Position numbers and translations under genes: made by a program. Of a stretch of DNA of 64,000 nucleotides, positions 8,988 through 18,988 are shown in pieces. Source of the DNA: Prevotella sp. UBA4268 (lineage in GTDB: Bacteria; Bacteroidota; Bacteroidia; Bacteroidales; Bacteroidaceae); NCBI GenBank assembly GCA_002395135.1, contig DGWC01000013.1:24319-88318 (forward strand), in the 5' to 3' direction. Under the pieces are notes generated by a model. That model saw nothing but the letters and a program-made list of their open reading frames with translations, did no database searches and was not told the DNA's origin. Numbering within the stretch: the stretch's first letter is position 1; each line of letters begins with the position of its first letter.

Positions 8988-10208
8988 TCAGAATCGATGA
9001 TAACACAGGTAATATTTGCGTATTTTTTTAGATAATAGGTTAATATTTAATATATCTGAAGATTCTGCAATATCTTTTATCGTACCATCTTTATATAAAA
9101 TGGAGATGCGGTCGTCATTCACATCATACATGTCTTTCTGAATAGTATTGACACTCATCATGTAATGAGCATCCTCTTGTGGAATGCCCAGGGCATTGGC
9201 TATTGAAGACGCAATAGTGTTTATCTTTTCATCATCGAATGGCGCATCGTTCACCTCTACACGGAATATGTGACGGTGAATAATGGATTGTGCTAATGTG
9301 GAGAGTATTTTGTCTTCATGCTCCATCCATATTTTCACAGAACACCAGATGTCGTTGTCGTCGAGCAATTCGTAATATTTAAGTGCTTCTGGATGCTCAT
9401 TAAAGAAAGTCTGGTCAACATCGTTCTCCAGGAAAAAGCGTAATGCGGGTGTGGCGAACAGCCTAACACCGTTTTGTGAAAGATATTTTGCACGGAGCAG
9501 GATATTAACCAGCATTTTCTCGAAAGCAACCACGGTCTTGTGGAGATACACTTGCCAGTACATTAACCTGCGGGATGTGAGATAGTTCTCTATGCTATAG
9601 ATGCCTTTGGAGTTCACAACCAACTTGTCGTCTACCACGTCAAGCATTTTGATAATACGTGCGCTGCCGATATTACCTTCATGAACGCCGGTAAAGAAGG
9701 AGTCTCTGCGTAGATAATCCAATCGGTCCATGTCTAATTGACTACTGATGAGTTGGTGCAGAAACCTTTTGTTGTATTCGTCCTTGAATATCATCAGTGC
9801 CAGATTCAAGGCCCCGTTCAGTTCCCGGTTGATCTGTTCCATCATTAACAACGATATCTCTTCGTGAGAAATGCCGTGGATCAATGTGTTTTCCAGCACA
9901 TGAGAGAATGGACCATGTCCTATGTCGTGCATCAGGATGGCGGCTTCAACGGCCTCGGCTTCACTATCAAAGATGAAGATTCCTTTTTGTGAAAGCGAGG
10001 TGATTGCTTCGCTCATCAGGTGCAGGGAACCTATGGAATGCTGGAAACGGGTATGCTGGGCAGCGGGATAAACAACAGATGCCATACCCAATTGTTTGAT
10101 GTGGGTAAGTCGCTGCATCAGTGGGTGTTGAACTATCTGCAATAGAAGACCATGCGGGATTTTTATAAACCCGAAAACCGGATCATTGATTATTTTACTA
10201 TCGTTCAT
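8988..10208 (-). CDS. HD-domain phosphohydrolase (dGTPase/SAMHD1-like)
   Basis: The 406-residue protein belongs to the HD-superfamily phosphohydrolases of the COG1078 type, relatives of dNTP triphosphohydrolases. The metal-binding pattern is clear: RFQHSIG (H57), MHDIGHGPFSH (H94, D95 and following His residues) and a later Asp in SSQLDMDRLDYLRRDS. The natural substrate of this subgroup is uncertain. It ends 38 bp before lpxD and could read through into the lpx genes. Its start ATG follows a 170-bp gap with no clear promoter. Confidence 0.88.
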   Translation of the reverse strand: MNDSKIINDPVFGFIKIPHGLLLQIVQHPLMQRLTHIKQLGMASVVYPAAQHTRFQHSIGSLHLMSEAITSLSQKGIFIFDSEAEAVEAAILMHDIGHGPFSHVLENTLIHGISHEEISLLMMEQINRELNGALNLALMIFKDEYNKRFLHQLISSQLDMDRLDYLRRDSFFTGVHEGNIGSARIIKMLDVVDDKLVVNSKGIYSIENYLTSRRLMYWQVYLHKTVVAFEKMLVNILLRAKYLSQNGVRLFATPALRFFLENDVDQTFFNEHPEALKYYELLDDNDIWCSVKIWMEHEDKILSTLAQSIIHRHIFRVEVNDAPFDDEKINTIASSIANALGIPQEDAHYMMSVNTIQKDMYDVNDDRISILYKDGTIKDIAESSDILNINLLSKKIRKYYLCYHRF

Positions 10209-10317
10209 ATACCTATTTATAAGCGTTATCCAAAATCATTGTTGTTTCAAACATCCTTGGTGTACATTTTGCATGGCTACCCATGGTTGTTATACCTCCA
10301 TAATATCTCGTTATATC

Positions 10318-10357
10318 AAGACATCTTGTTTTGATTTGCAAAACAAGATGTCTTTTT
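10318..10357. terminator. 15-bp perfect hairpin downstream of pyrF
   Basis: A perfect 15-bp stem (10318-10332 with 10340-10354, 7-nt loop) lies between the end of pyrF and the HD gene. Its T-run is on the plus-strand side, although no rightward gene precedes it. It may act as a stem barrier or terminator for pyrF despite the reversed T-run. The rest of the 10209-10378 gap shows nothing recognisable. Confidence 0.4.
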
Positions 10358-10378
10358 ATATACTATACCAATCGGCAA

Positions 10379-11206
10379 TTAGATACCAAAACTATCCAGT
10401 TGCTTTGACATTTCCTGCTGCAATTCTCGCGCCTTGTTTCCTGCTATCTCAGCGAAATGATCGTCATTACATGCATAGATGATGCCACGTGATGAATTAA
10501 CAAGCAGTCCGCAGTCTTTGTTCATGCCGTATTTGCATACTTCTTCCAGACTGCCGCCCTGTGCACCGATACCGGGCACCAGTAGGAAATGATCGGGAGC
10601 AACGCGGCGTATATCTTCGAACAATTTGCCTTGCGTGGCTCCAACCACATACATCATGTTGTCGGGAGTTCCCCATTGCTGGCTTCTGAGAATGACCTTC
10701 TCAAACAGGCGCTCACCATTTTTATCCTCGATAAACTGAAAATCGGCAGACCCTTTGTTACTGGTCAGAGCCAGCAGGATGACCCATTTGCCTTCATATT
10801 CGAGAAACGGTTTCACGCTGTCTTCACCCATATAAGGTGCAACGGTGAGTGAATGTACGTCATATTCATCGAAAAAAGTCCGGGCATACATAGCAGATGT
10901 GTTTCCGATGTCACCACGTTTTGCGTCAGCAATGATGAAGTGGTGCGGGTGTTGCTCCTTTAGGTAGTTAACGGTCTTTATGAATGCCTTGATGCCTTTT
11001 ATGCCATAAGCCTCGTAAAAAGCCATGTTGGGCTTATATGCCACACAATACGGAGCCGTGGCATCGATGATAGCCTTGTTGAACTCGAAGATGGGATCAT
11101 AGAGATCAAACACACACTGAGGCATTTTCTTGGGGTCTGTGTCAAGACCTACACATAAGAAACTCCTTTTTTGCTTAATCTGTTCTATTAATTCTTGTCT
11201 TGTCAT
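10379..11206 (-). CDS. pyrF: orotidine 5'-phosphate decarboxylase (type 2)
   Basis: PyrF converts OMP to UMP, the last step of de novo pyrimidine synthesis. The 275-residue protein matches the longer type 2 subfamily. The catalytic motif is [13 protein letters not shown] with K96, the early motif is [10 protein letters not shown], and the phosphate-binding end is [12 protein letters not shown]. It is the last gene of the leftward run from phoH and starts 31 bp after prfA. Confidence 0.96.
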   Translation of the reverse strand: MTRQELIEQIKQKRSFLCVGLDTDPKKMPQCVFDLYDPIFEFNKAIIDATAPYCVAYKPNMAFYEAYGIKGIKAFIKTVNYLKEQHPHHFIIADAKRGDIGNTSAMYARTFFDEYDVHSLTVAPYMGEDSVKPFLEYEGKWVILLALTSNKGSADFQFIEDKNGERLFEKVILRSQQWGTPDNMMYVVGATQGKLFEDIRRVAPDHFLLVPGIGAQGGSLEEVCKYGMNKDCGLLVNSSRGIIYACNDDHFAEIAGNKARELQQEMSKQLDSFGI

Positions 11207-11237
11207 GGTTCCTGGTCTTAAGTAAATAATGATAATC

Positions 11238-12350
11238 TTATAATTCTGATTCTTTCAGTCTTTCTGCATTTTCGGCAACGGTCAGAGCATCAATCATGTC
11301 TTGAATGTTTCCACCGAGAAAACCGTTGAGATCATGGGTGGTATATCCAATACGGTGATCTGTTACGCGTCCTTGCGGGAAATTGTAGGTGCGTATTTTG
11401 GCCGAGCGGTCTCCAGTGCTTACCAGAGTCTTGCGTCTCGAAGCAATGTCATCCACGTATTTCTGGTGCTCTTTGTCGTATATGAAGGTGTAAAGGCGTG
11501 ACAATGCGCGTTCCTTGTTCTTGGGCTGGTCACGCGTTTCGGTACATTCTATTAGAATCTCTTCCGTCTCACCAGTGTTGGGATTCTTCCACATATAGCG
11601 TAAACGTACACCCGATTCAACCTTGTTAACGTTCTGGCCGCCGGCTCCGCTGGAGCGGAAGGTGTCCCATTTGATTTCTCCTTCGTTGATATGCACCTCG
11701 AATTTGTCAGCCTCGGGCAATACGGCAACAGTTGCAGCAGAGGTATGCATTCGACCTTGAGTCTCGGTTGCAGGAACACGTTGTACTCGATGCACACCGC
11801 TTTCATATTTCAGTGTCCCATAAACATCTGTACCGCTGACAGCAAAATCTATCTCTTTGTATCCGCCGACGGCTCCCTCGCTTACACTGGTTATAGACAA
11901 AGTCCAACCTTTGGAGTCGCAGAACTTCTTGTACATCTGGAATAAATCACCGGCAAACAAGGCCGCCTCATCACCACCTGTTCCGGCTCGGATTTCCATT
12001 TGCACGTTTTTAGCGTCCTCCGGGTCTTTCGGAACCAGTGCCAATTTGATTTCTTCTTCCAGTTTTGGCTGAAGGTCTTCATTAAGAGCCAGTTCCTCGC
12101 GAGCCATTTCCTTCATTTCCGGATCTTCTTCATTGGCAATAATATCTTTTGCTTCGCGAATGCTGTTCAGGCATGCGATGTATCGCTTACGAGCGTCCAT
12201 CACATCGCCCAGATCCTTATACTCTTTCGTCAGTTTCACAAAACGTTGCTGGTCGGCAATTACGCTCGGGTCGGTAATCAGCGTTGTCACCTCTTCGTAG
12301 CGTGCCTCCAGTCCGTCAAGTTTTTGCAGTATACTGTTGTTTTCTATCAT
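11238..12350 (-). CDS. prfA: peptide chain release factor 1
   Basis: RF1 recognises UAA and UAG stop codons and triggers peptide release. The 370-residue protein carries the codon-recognition tripeptide PAT (193-195, in [10 protein letters not shown]), which distinguishes RF1 from RF2. It also has the catalytic GGQ loop ([16 protein letters not shown], Gln about 239). The length and domain order are normal. It lies between purM and pyrF in the long leftward gene run. Confidence 0.97.
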   Translation of the reverse strand: MIENNSILQKLDGLEARYEEVTTLITDPSVIADQQRFVKLTKEYKDLGDVMDARKRYIACLNSIREAKDIIANEEDPEMKEMAREELALNEDLQPKLEEEIKLALVPKDPEDAKNVQMEIRAGTGGDEAALFAGDLFQMYKKFCDSKGWTLSITSVSEGAVGGYKEIDFAVSGTDVYGTLKYESGVHRVQRVPATETQGRMHTSAATVAVLPEADKFEVHINEGEIKWDTFRSSGAGGQNVNKVESGVRLRYMWKNPNTGETEEILIECTETRDQPKNKERALSRLYTFIYDKEHQKYVDDIASRRKTLVSTGDRSAKIRTYNFPQGRVTDHRIGYTTHDLNGFLGGNIQDMIDALTVAENAERLKESEL

Positions 12351-12409
12351 ATCAGTTTTTTATTCATTTCATGTAATGATGCGTGAAGTGCATGTACATG
12401 ATGGCGATA

Positions 12410-13573
12410 TTAGTAATTGAATTCGCCATACTCACTCAGTATGGTCAGCGACCGTTCACCTTCTTCAATGTGTCCGATTACCTGTGCGTCAATATTGAAC
12501 GACTTCGATATGGCTATAATCTGCTCTGCCAATTCTGGGCGTACATATATTTCCATGCGGTGACCCATGTTGAAAACCTGATACATTTCCTTCCAATCTG
12601 TTCCTGAGCATTCGTGAATAGCACGGAAAAGTGGTGGAACGGGGAACATGTTGTCTTTCACCACTCTGCAGTTGCCATTAACAAAATGAAGCACTTTTGT
12701 CTGTGCACCACCAGTGCAATGTACCATGCCGTGTATCTCTGCCCGATATTCATCAAGTATTTTCTTGATGACAGGAGCATAGGTGCGAGTGGGGGAGAGT
12801 ACCAATTGGCCAGCGTTCAAGGGTGTGCCTTCTATTTCATCAGTCACATGGTATTTCCCGCTGTATATTAAATCTTGTGGTACTTGATGGTCGAAACTCT
12901 CAGGATATTTTTTGGCGAGATAGTTGGCAAACATGTCATGTCGTGCAGATGTCAGGCCATTGCTACCCATTCCGCCGTTATACCTTTTTTCATAAGAGGC
13001 CGTTCCCGTAGAACTCAATCCCACGATAACATCTCCAGGACGTATGTTGGCATTGTTTATAACATCGCTGCGCTTCATTCTGCACGTAACCGTGCTGTCT
13101 ACGATGATGGTGCGAACCAAATCGCCAACGTCTGCTGTTTCACCTCCAGTAGGGTAGATGCCAATACCCATGTCACGCAGTTCTGCTAATAACTCATCCG
13201 TACCAGCGATGATGGCAGAAATCACTTCACCGGGAACAAGCATTTTGTTGCGCCCGATTGTGCTGCTTACCAGTATGTTGTCAACTGCTCCCACACACAG
13301 CAAATCATCCGTATTCATAACAATAGCATCCTGTGCGATGCCTTTCCATACAGACAAATCTCCAGTTTCCTTCCAATAAATGTAGGCAAGGCTGGATTTT
13401 GTTCCAGCCCCGTCTGCATGCATGATATTACAATACTCCGGATCTCCACCGAGGATATCTGGTATTATTTTACAGAAAGCCTGCGGAAAGATACCTTTAT
13501 CGATGTTCTTGATGGCGTTGTGCACATCCTCTTTTGCAGCACTGACGCCACGCATCATATATCGATTGTTCAT
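12410..13573 (-). CDS. purM: phosphoribosylformylglycinamidine cyclo-ligase (AIR synthase)
   Basis: PurM closes the imidazole ring in purine synthesis: FGAM plus ATP gives AIR. The 387-residue protein shows the PurM/PurL ATP-binding pattern: HADGAGTKSSLAYIYWKETG near the N-terminus, NTDDLLCVGA, PTGGETADVGD, and a C-terminal domain with MVHCTGGAQTKVLHF and MGHRMEIYV. It is somewhat longer than the E. coli enzyme (345 residues), as is usual in Bacteroidetes. It belongs to the phoH-to-pyrF run together with purC. Confidence 0.93.
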   Translation of the reverse strand: MNNRYMMRGVSAAKEDVHNAIKNIDKGIFPQAFCKIIPDILGGDPEYCNIMHADGAGTKSSLAYIYWKETGDLSVWKGIAQDAIVMNTDDLLCVGAVDNILVSSTIGRNKMLVPGEVISAIIAGTDELLAELRDMGIGIYPTGGETADVGDLVRTIIVDSTVTCRMKRSDVINNANIRPGDVIVGLSSTGTASYEKRYNGGMGSNGLTSARHDMFANYLAKKYPESFDHQVPQDLIYSGKYHVTDEIEGTPLNAGQLVLSPTRTYAPVIKKILDEYRAEIHGMVHCTGGAQTKVLHFVNGNCRVVKDNMFPVPPLFRAIHECSGTDWKEMYQVFNMGHRMEIYVRPELAEQIIAISKSFNIDAQVIGHIEEGERSLTILSEYGEFNY

Positions 13574-13602
13574 CAGTTTCTATGTGAATGATACCAGATT
13601 AA

Positions 13603-14187
13603 TTAGTCAAATGATACTTTGGGTGCACTCTGAGCGCCGGCCTCGGCCTCAAACTTGTTCATTTTGTCGAATCCAAACATACCTGCAAACAGGTTCTTGG
13701 GGAAAGAACGTATGCTTGTGTTATACGTTTGCACCACTTGGTTATACTTGTTGCGTGCCTCATTGATGCGGTTCTCTGTTCCTTCCAGTTGCACTTGAAG
13801 GTCTTTGAAGTTCTCATTGGCTTTCAACTCTGGGTAATTCTCCTGAACAGCAATTAACTTTCCTAATGCAGAACCTAATTCGCCCTGTGCTTTCTGGAAC
13901 TCCTGAAGTTTCTCCGGAGTAAGATTCGTTGGGTCAAGCGTGATTTGAGTTGCTTTTGCGCGCGCCTCTACTACACCTTTAAAAGTCTCTTCCTCATGTT
14001 TTGCATAACCCTTAACTGTTTCAACAAGATTGGGAATTAAATCTGCACGACGCTGATAAGCAGACTGCACATTTGCCAATGCTGTTGTTGCAGATTCTTG
14101 ATCACTAACCATTCCATTGTATGCGCTGATACCATACAATACTGCTATCGCAACAATCGCGATAATTGCAATACTACCTTTTTTCAT
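13603..14187 (-). CDS. LemA family protein
   Basis: The 194-residue protein has one N-terminal membrane segment (IAIIAIVAIAVLYGISAY) and the LemA helical core (NVQSAYQRRADLIPNLVETV, LTPEKLQEFQKAQGELGSAL, NEARNKYNQVVQTYNTSI). LemA proteins are membrane-anchored helical bundles whose function is poorly defined. They are commonly encoded next to a TPM-domain protein, as here (14225-15418), which suggests the two act together at the membrane. Confidence 0.93.
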   Translation of the reverse strand: MKKGSIAIIAIVAIAVLYGISAYNGMVSDQESATTALANVQSAYQRRADLIPNLVETVKGYAKHEEETFKGVVEARAKATQITLDPTNLTPEKLQEFQKAQGELGSALGKLIAVQENYPELKANENFKDLQVQLEGTENRINEARNKYNQVVQTYNTSIRSFPKNLFAGMFGFDKMNKFEAEAGAQSAPKVSFD

Positions 14188-14224
14188 AATCTTTTTATTT
14201 TTTAATTAGTACTTATTATAATTA

Positions 14225-15418
14225 TTACCATCCGCCACCAGCGCCGCCGCCACCGAAACTACCGCCTCCGTAGCCGCCACCAAAGGAACCTCCTCCGAAT
14301 CCGCCACCGAATCCTCCGCCCCAAGTGCCAGATCCTCCACCCATGCGAGAGCGTCCATAGCCCGTATAGCCAGTGCCCGACATGGCTGCCAATACCAACC
14401 AGCCATATTTCTTGTTTAAGATGGAATATATGAAAAGAATCAGGAAGATGATGGCAAGGCTGATTGTAAACGGATCGGCCGTAGCCTCTGACTCATATTT
14501 CGGTACAAGATCTTCTGCCGACGGTTCTTCAAGCCTACGCTTTTCAACTGCTAATGCGTAAGTGGCTTTTACCAATGACTTTAGCGCTTCGTCGGGATTC
14601 TCTACTTTAAGGAAAGGTGTGAGATAATTTCTTGCCAGTCTGCTGCAGTCAGCATCTGTGAGATGTTTCTCCAATCCACGGCCTGGCGCAATGAAATACT
14701 TTCGGTCTTGGTATGCAACAACGATTACAAGACCCTTATCCGTTTCTTTCTTTCCTACACCATATTTATTTCCCACATCCTGAGCCATACGGAATGCATC
14801 CTGATTCTCGATATGGTTTACAACGATAACTGCCGACTCAATTCCCACTTCATCATCCATTATTTTCAATATCGTATTCAATGAGTCAACAGTCTGCTGG
14901 CTGAGCACCGTGTCGGGGTTAGATACGTACAGTCGTCCGTCGGTGATATGTGGCATGGGTATGTTGTCGGCATTCCAAATTGTTACATTTGTTGCTTCTT
15001 CCTCAGACTCTGTTACCATGCTATACTCGCATGATACAACCGTGCATAGAAGAAGAGCCCAGAACAAAACTCCCAGATATTTTTTTTCAAACAAGAATGA
15101 AGGCTTCTTCTTTTCGGAAGACTCTGTTTTCCTTGCACTATTTTTATTGGATGCTTCATGTCGCTTGTCCTCAATTTGCTTTGCCTGCATTTCAAGAGCA
15201 TACATGTTGTCTTGCTCCGACAAAGACGGCTTTTGCATTTTGTGAGCATATACATACCATCCGGCAAACACAACGGCTGTAAGACCATACAATATACCGA
15301 GCAGCCCACCGAATCCAATGCTTCCATTGGTGGACTCAAAGACTATTGACGGAAGAAAAAATACGAGGATGAGCACTCCTAACGTCAATATATAGAGAAG
15401 ACAGCCGTTATTCTTCAT
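14225..15418 (-). CDS. TPM domain (YgcG-like) membrane protein
   Basis: I place the start at 15418 (MKNNGCLLYILTLG), giving 397 residues. A longer frame starting at 15463 would overlap aroE and put non-hydrophobic residues ahead of the membrane segment. The order is membrane segments near the N-terminus, a charged linker, another membrane segment (FLFEKKYLGVLFWALLLC), the TPM domain (YVSNPDTVLSQQTVDSLN ... VVAYQDRKYFIAPGRGLE), a further membrane helix, and a Gly/Ser-rich tail ending GGGGAGGGW. TPM proteins are associated with membrane quality control; the activity of this one is unknown. It pairs with lemA 37 bp downstream. Confidence 0.88.
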   Translation of the reverse strand: MKNNGCLLYILTLGVLILVFFLPSIVFESTNGSIGFGGLLGILYGLTAVVFAGWYVYAHKMQKPSLSEQDNMYALEMQAKQIEDKRHEASNKNSARKTESSEKKKPSFLFEKKYLGVLFWALLLCTVVSCEYSMVTESEEEATNVTIWNADNIPMPHITDGRLYVSNPDTVLSQQTVDSLNTILKIMDDEVGIESAVIVVNHIENQDAFRMAQDVGNKYGVGKKETDKGLVIVVAYQDRKYFIAPGRGLEKHLTDADCSRLARNYLTPFLKVENPDEALKSLVKATYALAVEKRRLEEPSAEDLVPKYESEATADPFTISLAIIFLILFIYSILNKKYGWLVLAAMSGTGYTGYGRSRMGGGSGTWGGGFGGGFGGGSFGGGYGGGSFGGGGAGGGW

Positions 15419-15435
15419 GTTAAATATGAAATAAG

Positions 15436-16182
15436 TTACTCCTTTCCATTCCAGAACTCCCAACTGGAGAACGCTTGTAAGAGCAGCATTTCCAGTCCGT
15501 TTTTCACCGTAGCGCCTTGTTTTCTTCCCTTGTACATGAACAAAGTCTCGTCGGGATTATAGATCAAGTCATACAGAATCGTATGGTCATCCATCGCCTC
15601 GTATGGAAGATTCGGACATTCATCTGAATGAGGGAACATGCCACATGGGGTGCAATTCACGATTACATTATATTCTTTGACAATCTCTGGGGTAATCCGT
15701 TCATATTGGATGGTGCCCGGTCGTTCATATCTGCTAACGAAAACGGTTTCCAGTCCTAATGACTTGAGTCCATAGTCAATGGCTTTCGAGGCACCGCCAG
15801 TGCCAAGGATGAGGGCCTTTTTGTGGAAGCGTTCCAAAAGAGGTTCTATGCTCTTGGTAAACCCGATCACATCGCTGTTAAATCCTTTCAGGCGGATATC
15901 GTTACCCTTATGCTCCACTTTGACGACATTAACAGCACCAATAGCACGGGCTTCAGGACTAATGGTATCAAGATAACTCATCACTCGCTGCTTGTATGGA
16001 ATGGTAACGTTGAGTCCTTTCAGTTCCGGATTTGATGCAAGAACCTCAAGCAATGCCTCAATCGTGGGTATCTCGAAATTGATGTATTCAGCATCAATTC
16101 CTTCGTTCTCAAACTTCTCATTGAAGAAACTAATAGAGAATGAATGTCCTAATGGATAACCAATCAAACCGTATTTGTCCAT
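15436..16182 (-). CDS. aroE: shikimate dehydrogenase
   Basis: AroE reduces 3-dehydroshikimate to shikimate with NADPH in aromatic amino acid synthesis. The 248-residue protein has the substrate-binding start GYPLGHSFSISFFN, the catalytic Lys in NVTIPYKQRV (K64), the nucleotide-binding loop LILGTGGASKAI and the C-terminal KNGLEMLLLQA. It is 10 bp downstream of menG and 17 bp upstream of the TPM gene. It is slightly shorter than E. coli AroE (272 residues), as is normal for this phylum. Confidence 0.95.
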   Translation of the reverse strand: MDKYGLIGYPLGHSFSISFFNEKFENEGIDAEYINFEIPTIEALLEVLASNPELKGLNVTIPYKQRVMSYLDTISPEARAIGAVNVVKVEHKGNDIRLKGFNSDVIGFTKSIEPLLERFHKKALILGTGGASKAIDYGLKSLGLETVFVSRYERPGTIQYERITPEIVKEYNVIVNCTPCGMFPHSDECPNLPYEAMDDHTILYDLIYNPDETLFMYKGRKQGATVKNGLEMLLLQAFSSWEFWNGKE

Positions 16183-16192
16183 TTCAGTCTAT

Positions 16193-16930
16193 TTATTTTG
16201 TTGCTAAGTACATGGTGCAGATGCCAAATGTGAGACGCTTGAAACGTGCATCACGAAATCCGGCCTTCTTGAGAATCTCAACCATCTCTTCACCTTGCGG
16301 AAAAGCCTCAATGGTATTGATCAAGTATTTATATGCGTGTTTGTCTTTAGAAATCATCTTGCCATACAGGGGCAGGAGAGTGTGGCTGTATATCCAAAAG
16401 AGTTGTTTCATTGGGAACGAAACGGGCTGTGACAGTTCCACAACGCTTAGGTGTCCGCCAGGTTTCAGCACCCTGCACATCTCACTGAGCCCCTTGTCCA
16501 GGTCCTGGAAATTACGTATGCCAAATGCTGCTGTCACCGCATCAAAAATGTTATCGCAGAAACTCAACGAAAGGCAGTCTTCTTTTTTGAACGAAATAAT
16601 GCTTTGCAAATGTTCCTGTTCTACTTTCTGACGCCCTATTTTCATCATGCCTTCGGAGATGTCCACACCCAGGAGACTTTCTGGATTCAGCATCTTGGCT
16701 GCCAAAATGGCGAAATCGCCTGTGCCGGTTGCTATGTCAAGCACTTTTTGGGGAGCAAAGGGCAGAATCTGCCTGATGGCTTTTCGTCGCCAAGCCTTGT
16801 CTATATCCATAGACAAACGGTGATTCAAAGAGTCATAGGTAGGAGCAATATGATCGAACATTTGCTCCACCTGTTTCCCTTTTTCTTCACCATATATATT
16901 ATAAGGTGTGATTTTTTCCTGCTGATACAT
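16193..16930 (-). CDS. menG: demethylmenaquinone methyltransferase (UbiE/MenG)
   Basis: This SAM-dependent methyltransferase makes menaquinone from demethylmenaquinone; Bacteroidales use menaquinone and lack ubiquinone. The 245-residue protein carries the SAM-binding motif [17 protein letters not shown], the UbiE signature [19 protein letters not shown] and the post-motif region [17 protein letters not shown]. The length is typical. It is 17 bp from purC and 10 bp from aroE in the long leftward run. Confidence 0.94.
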   Translation of the reverse strand: MYQQEKITPYNIYGEEKGKQVEQMFDHIAPTYDSLNHRLSMDIDKAWRRKAIRQILPFAPQKVLDIATGTGDFAILAAKMLNPESLLGVDISEGMMKIGRQKVEQEHLQSIISFKKEDCLSLSFCDNIFDAVTAAFGIRNFQDLDKGLSEMCRVLKPGGHLSVVELSQPVSFPMKQLFWIYSHTLLPLYGKMISKDKHAYKYLINTIEAFPQGEEMVEILKKAGFRDARFKRLTFGICTMYLATK

Positions 16931-16947
16931 TAGAAAACCCTTAGTTC

Positions 16948-17898
16948 CTACTTTAGTGATGCGAGATAAGATGACACATTTTTCTCTATGCGGTTGGCGA
17001 TGTCACCTTCGTCAACGACTTTGTTGAATTTTTCGCCTACGATATGCTCGTAGAGTTCAATATATCTGTCGCTCACGCTCTCTGCATATTCGTCAGTAAT
17101 TTCTGGCATTACCTGTCCCGGTTCGTTCATGAAATTGTGTTCGATGAGCCATTGGCGCACAAATTCTTTTGACAACTGGCGCTGTGGTTCACCGTTCTTG
17201 AACTTCTCTTCATATCCGTCTGCATAGAAATAACGGCTTGAATCGGGCGTGTGAATCTCGTCGATGAGGTATACCTTACCATCGCGCTTGCCAAATTCAT
17301 ACTTTGTGTCAACGAGAATCAAGCCCTGTTTTGCTGCAATTTCCTGACCGCGGGCAAAGATCTGACGTGTGTATTTCTCCATGATTTCATAGTCTTCTTT
17401 GCTCACAATGCCTTGGGCAATGATTTCTTCCTTAGAGATGTTCATGTCATGTCCCTCGTCGGCCTTGGTCGTTGGCGTAATAATTGGCTCTGGGAATCGC
17501 TCATTCTCACGCATGCCGTCTGGCAATTTAACACCGCACAGTTCGCGACAGCCTTTCTGATACTCGCGCCAGGCCGAACCGGTAAGTATGGAACGGATGA
17601 TCATTTCAACCCGGAAACCTTCACATTTCAGTCCAATGGTAACCATGGGATCAGGCGTTGCAAGTTTCCAGTTCGGGCAAATATCCGTCGTTTTGTCGAG
17701 AAATTTTGCTGCAATTTGATTGAGCACCTGCCCTTTGAATGGAATTCCTTTAGGCAGCACGACATCGAAAGCCGAGATGCGGTCAGTGGCAACCATTACC
17801 AACAAATCGTCATTGATGTTGTAAACGTCACGTACTTTGCCATGATAAACGCTTTTCTGACCTTCGAAATTAAAATCTGTTCTTGTTAATGCCTTCAT
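16948..17898 (-). CDS. purC: phosphoribosylaminoimidazole-succinocarboxamide synthase
   Basis: PurC joins CAIR and aspartate to form SAICAR in purine synthesis. The 316-residue protein has the N-terminal signature [68 protein letters not shown] and the late motif TPDSSRYF. It is of the long form found in Bacteroidetes and eukaryotes rather than the 237-residue E. coli form. It starts 42 bp after the phoH stop. Confidence 0.96.
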   Translation of the reverse strand: MKALTRTDFNFEGQKSVYHGKVRDVYNINDDLLVMVATDRISAFDVVLPKGIPFKGQVLNQIAAKFLDKTTDICPNWKLATPDPMVTIGLKCEGFRVEMIIRSILTGSAWREYQKGCRELCGVKLPDGMRENERFPEPIITPTTKADEGHDMNISKEEIIAQGIVSKEDYEIMEKYTRQIFARGQEIAAKQGLILVDTKYEFGKRDGKVYLIDEIHTPDSSRYFYADGYEEKFKNGEPQRQLSKEFVRQWLIEHNFMNEPGQVMPEITDEYAESVSDRYIELYEHIVGEKFNKVVDEGDIANRIEKNVSSYLASLK

Positions 17899-17940
17899 AT
17901 TGTGATTGTTTTTAATTATATACGAAATATTCTATTCTTG

Positions 17941-18897
17941 TCAAGAAACTGTCTTTTTGTTGTTCCTGTCATACTCTTCGTATGCATTGACAATGCGTGT
18001 CACTAATTTGTGCCTCACAATGTCTTTCTTGTTCAACTCTACAAACGAGATGCCCTCAATGCCTTTCAGTATTTGCATGGCTTCGCGCAGACCGCTCTTG
18101 GTCTCCCGTGGCAGGTCCACTTGTGTCATGTCGCCCGTGACAATCATCTTTGTATTCCATCCCATGCGAGTCAGGAACATGCGTATTTGTGCGGATGTGG
18201 TGTTTTGAGCCTCGTCGAGAATCACCACGGCATCGCTCAGTGTACGGCCTCTCATAAATGCAAGAGGGGCTATTTGTATGACGTGCTTTTCCATCATGTC
18301 CTGCAGTTTTACCGCTGGTATCATGTCCTCTAATGCATCGTAGAGCGGCTGCAGGTAGGGGTCTATCTTGTCTTTCATATCGCCAGGAAGGAATCCCAAC
18401 TTCTCGCCGGCCTCAACAGCGGGCCTGCTAAGGATGATTTTCTTGGCTTGCTTTTCTTTCAAAGCCTTCACGGCGAGTGCAATGCTTAGATATGTCTTGC
18501 CCGTACCGGCAGGTCCTACAGCGAAAATCATATCATCTTTCTCAAAGCAATCTATCAGTTTCTGCTGATTCTCGCTTCTGCTTTTGATAGGACGCCCGGA
18601 AACACTGTATACCACAACACCCTTCACTGCATCATCTTTCGTCTTTTCACCGTTCATGATATCAAGGATGTCCTCGTCATTGATGCGGTTATATTTTACT
18701 ATATGCTGCCGCATCATTTCCACTTGCTTGCAAAAGACATTCATCTGCTCCTCATCTCCAAGCACGCGAAGTACATTGTCTCTTGCCACAATGCGTAATT
18801 TAGGGAAGAGGGCTTTGATCATCTGCAAATGAGAATTGCCGACTCCATAGAATACCACAGGGTCTATATCTTCTAAAACAACATGCTTTTCTGTCAC
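17941..18897 (-). CDS. PhoH family ATPase
   Basis: The 318-residue protein has an N-terminal segment of the PhoH-like kind and a P-loop ATPase core: Walker A is VGPAGTGKTYLSIA (128-135 core), Walker B is AVVILDEAQNTT, and the sensor is IVTGDMTQVDLP. PhoH proteins are cytoplasmic RNA-linked ATPases, possibly helicases; the exact role is unclear. In Bacteroidetes the gene typically precedes purC, as here. It is the first gene of the leftward run and has a -7 box 20 bp upstream of its ATG. Confidence 0.93.
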   Translation of the reverse strand: MTEKHVVLEDIDPVVFYGVGNSHLQMIKALFPKLRIVARDNVLRVLGDEEQMNVFCKQVEMMRQHIVKYNRINDEDILDIMNGEKTKDDAVKGVVVYSVSGRPIKSRSENQQKLIDCFEKDDMIFAVGPAGTGKTYLSIALAVKALKEKQAKKIILSRPAVEAGEKLGFLPGDMKDKIDPYLQPLYDALEDMIPAVKLQDMMEKHVIQIAPLAFMRGRTLSDAVVILDEAQNTTSAQIRMFLTRMGWNTKMIVTGDMTQVDLPRETKSGLREAMQILKGIEGISFVELNKKDIVRHKLVTRIVNAYEEYDRNNKKTVS

Positions 18898-18916
18898 TTA
18901 ATCCTAAATTTTTCTG

Positions 18917-18924
18917 CAAAATTA
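18917..18924 (-). promoter_or_regulatory. -7 element of phoH
   Basis: The minus strand reads TAATTTTGCA. It lies back to back with the rightward promoter at 18933-18964. No good -33 element is visible. Confidence 0.5.
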
Positions 18925-18932
18925 CAAAATCA

Positions 18933-18964
18933 TTTCGATATTCGTGTATTTTTTAATACCTTTG
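18933..18964 (+). promoter_or_regulatory. promoter of the DUF5715 gene
   Basis: A TTTC at 18933-18936 and TACCTTTG at 18957-18964 are separated by 20 bp. This fits the Bacteroidetes promoter with a one-base mismatch in the -33 element. The ATG is 25 bp downstream. Confidence 0.65.
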
Positions 18965-18988
18965 TGCCATAAAAAACGAAAAATTGAG

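Larger units (their letters stand above)
17917..18924 (-). other. head of the long leftward transcription unit phoH to pyrF
   Basis: From the phoH promoter to pyrF at 10379, nine genes run leftward with gaps of 10-59 bp and no terminator that I can see. I infer one transcription unit or a set of nested ones. Confidence 0.45.

Noticed and set aside
15419..15463. Longer N-terminus of the TPM-domain protein
   Set aside because: It would overlap aroE and place extra residues before the membrane segment. The ATG at 15418 fits better.
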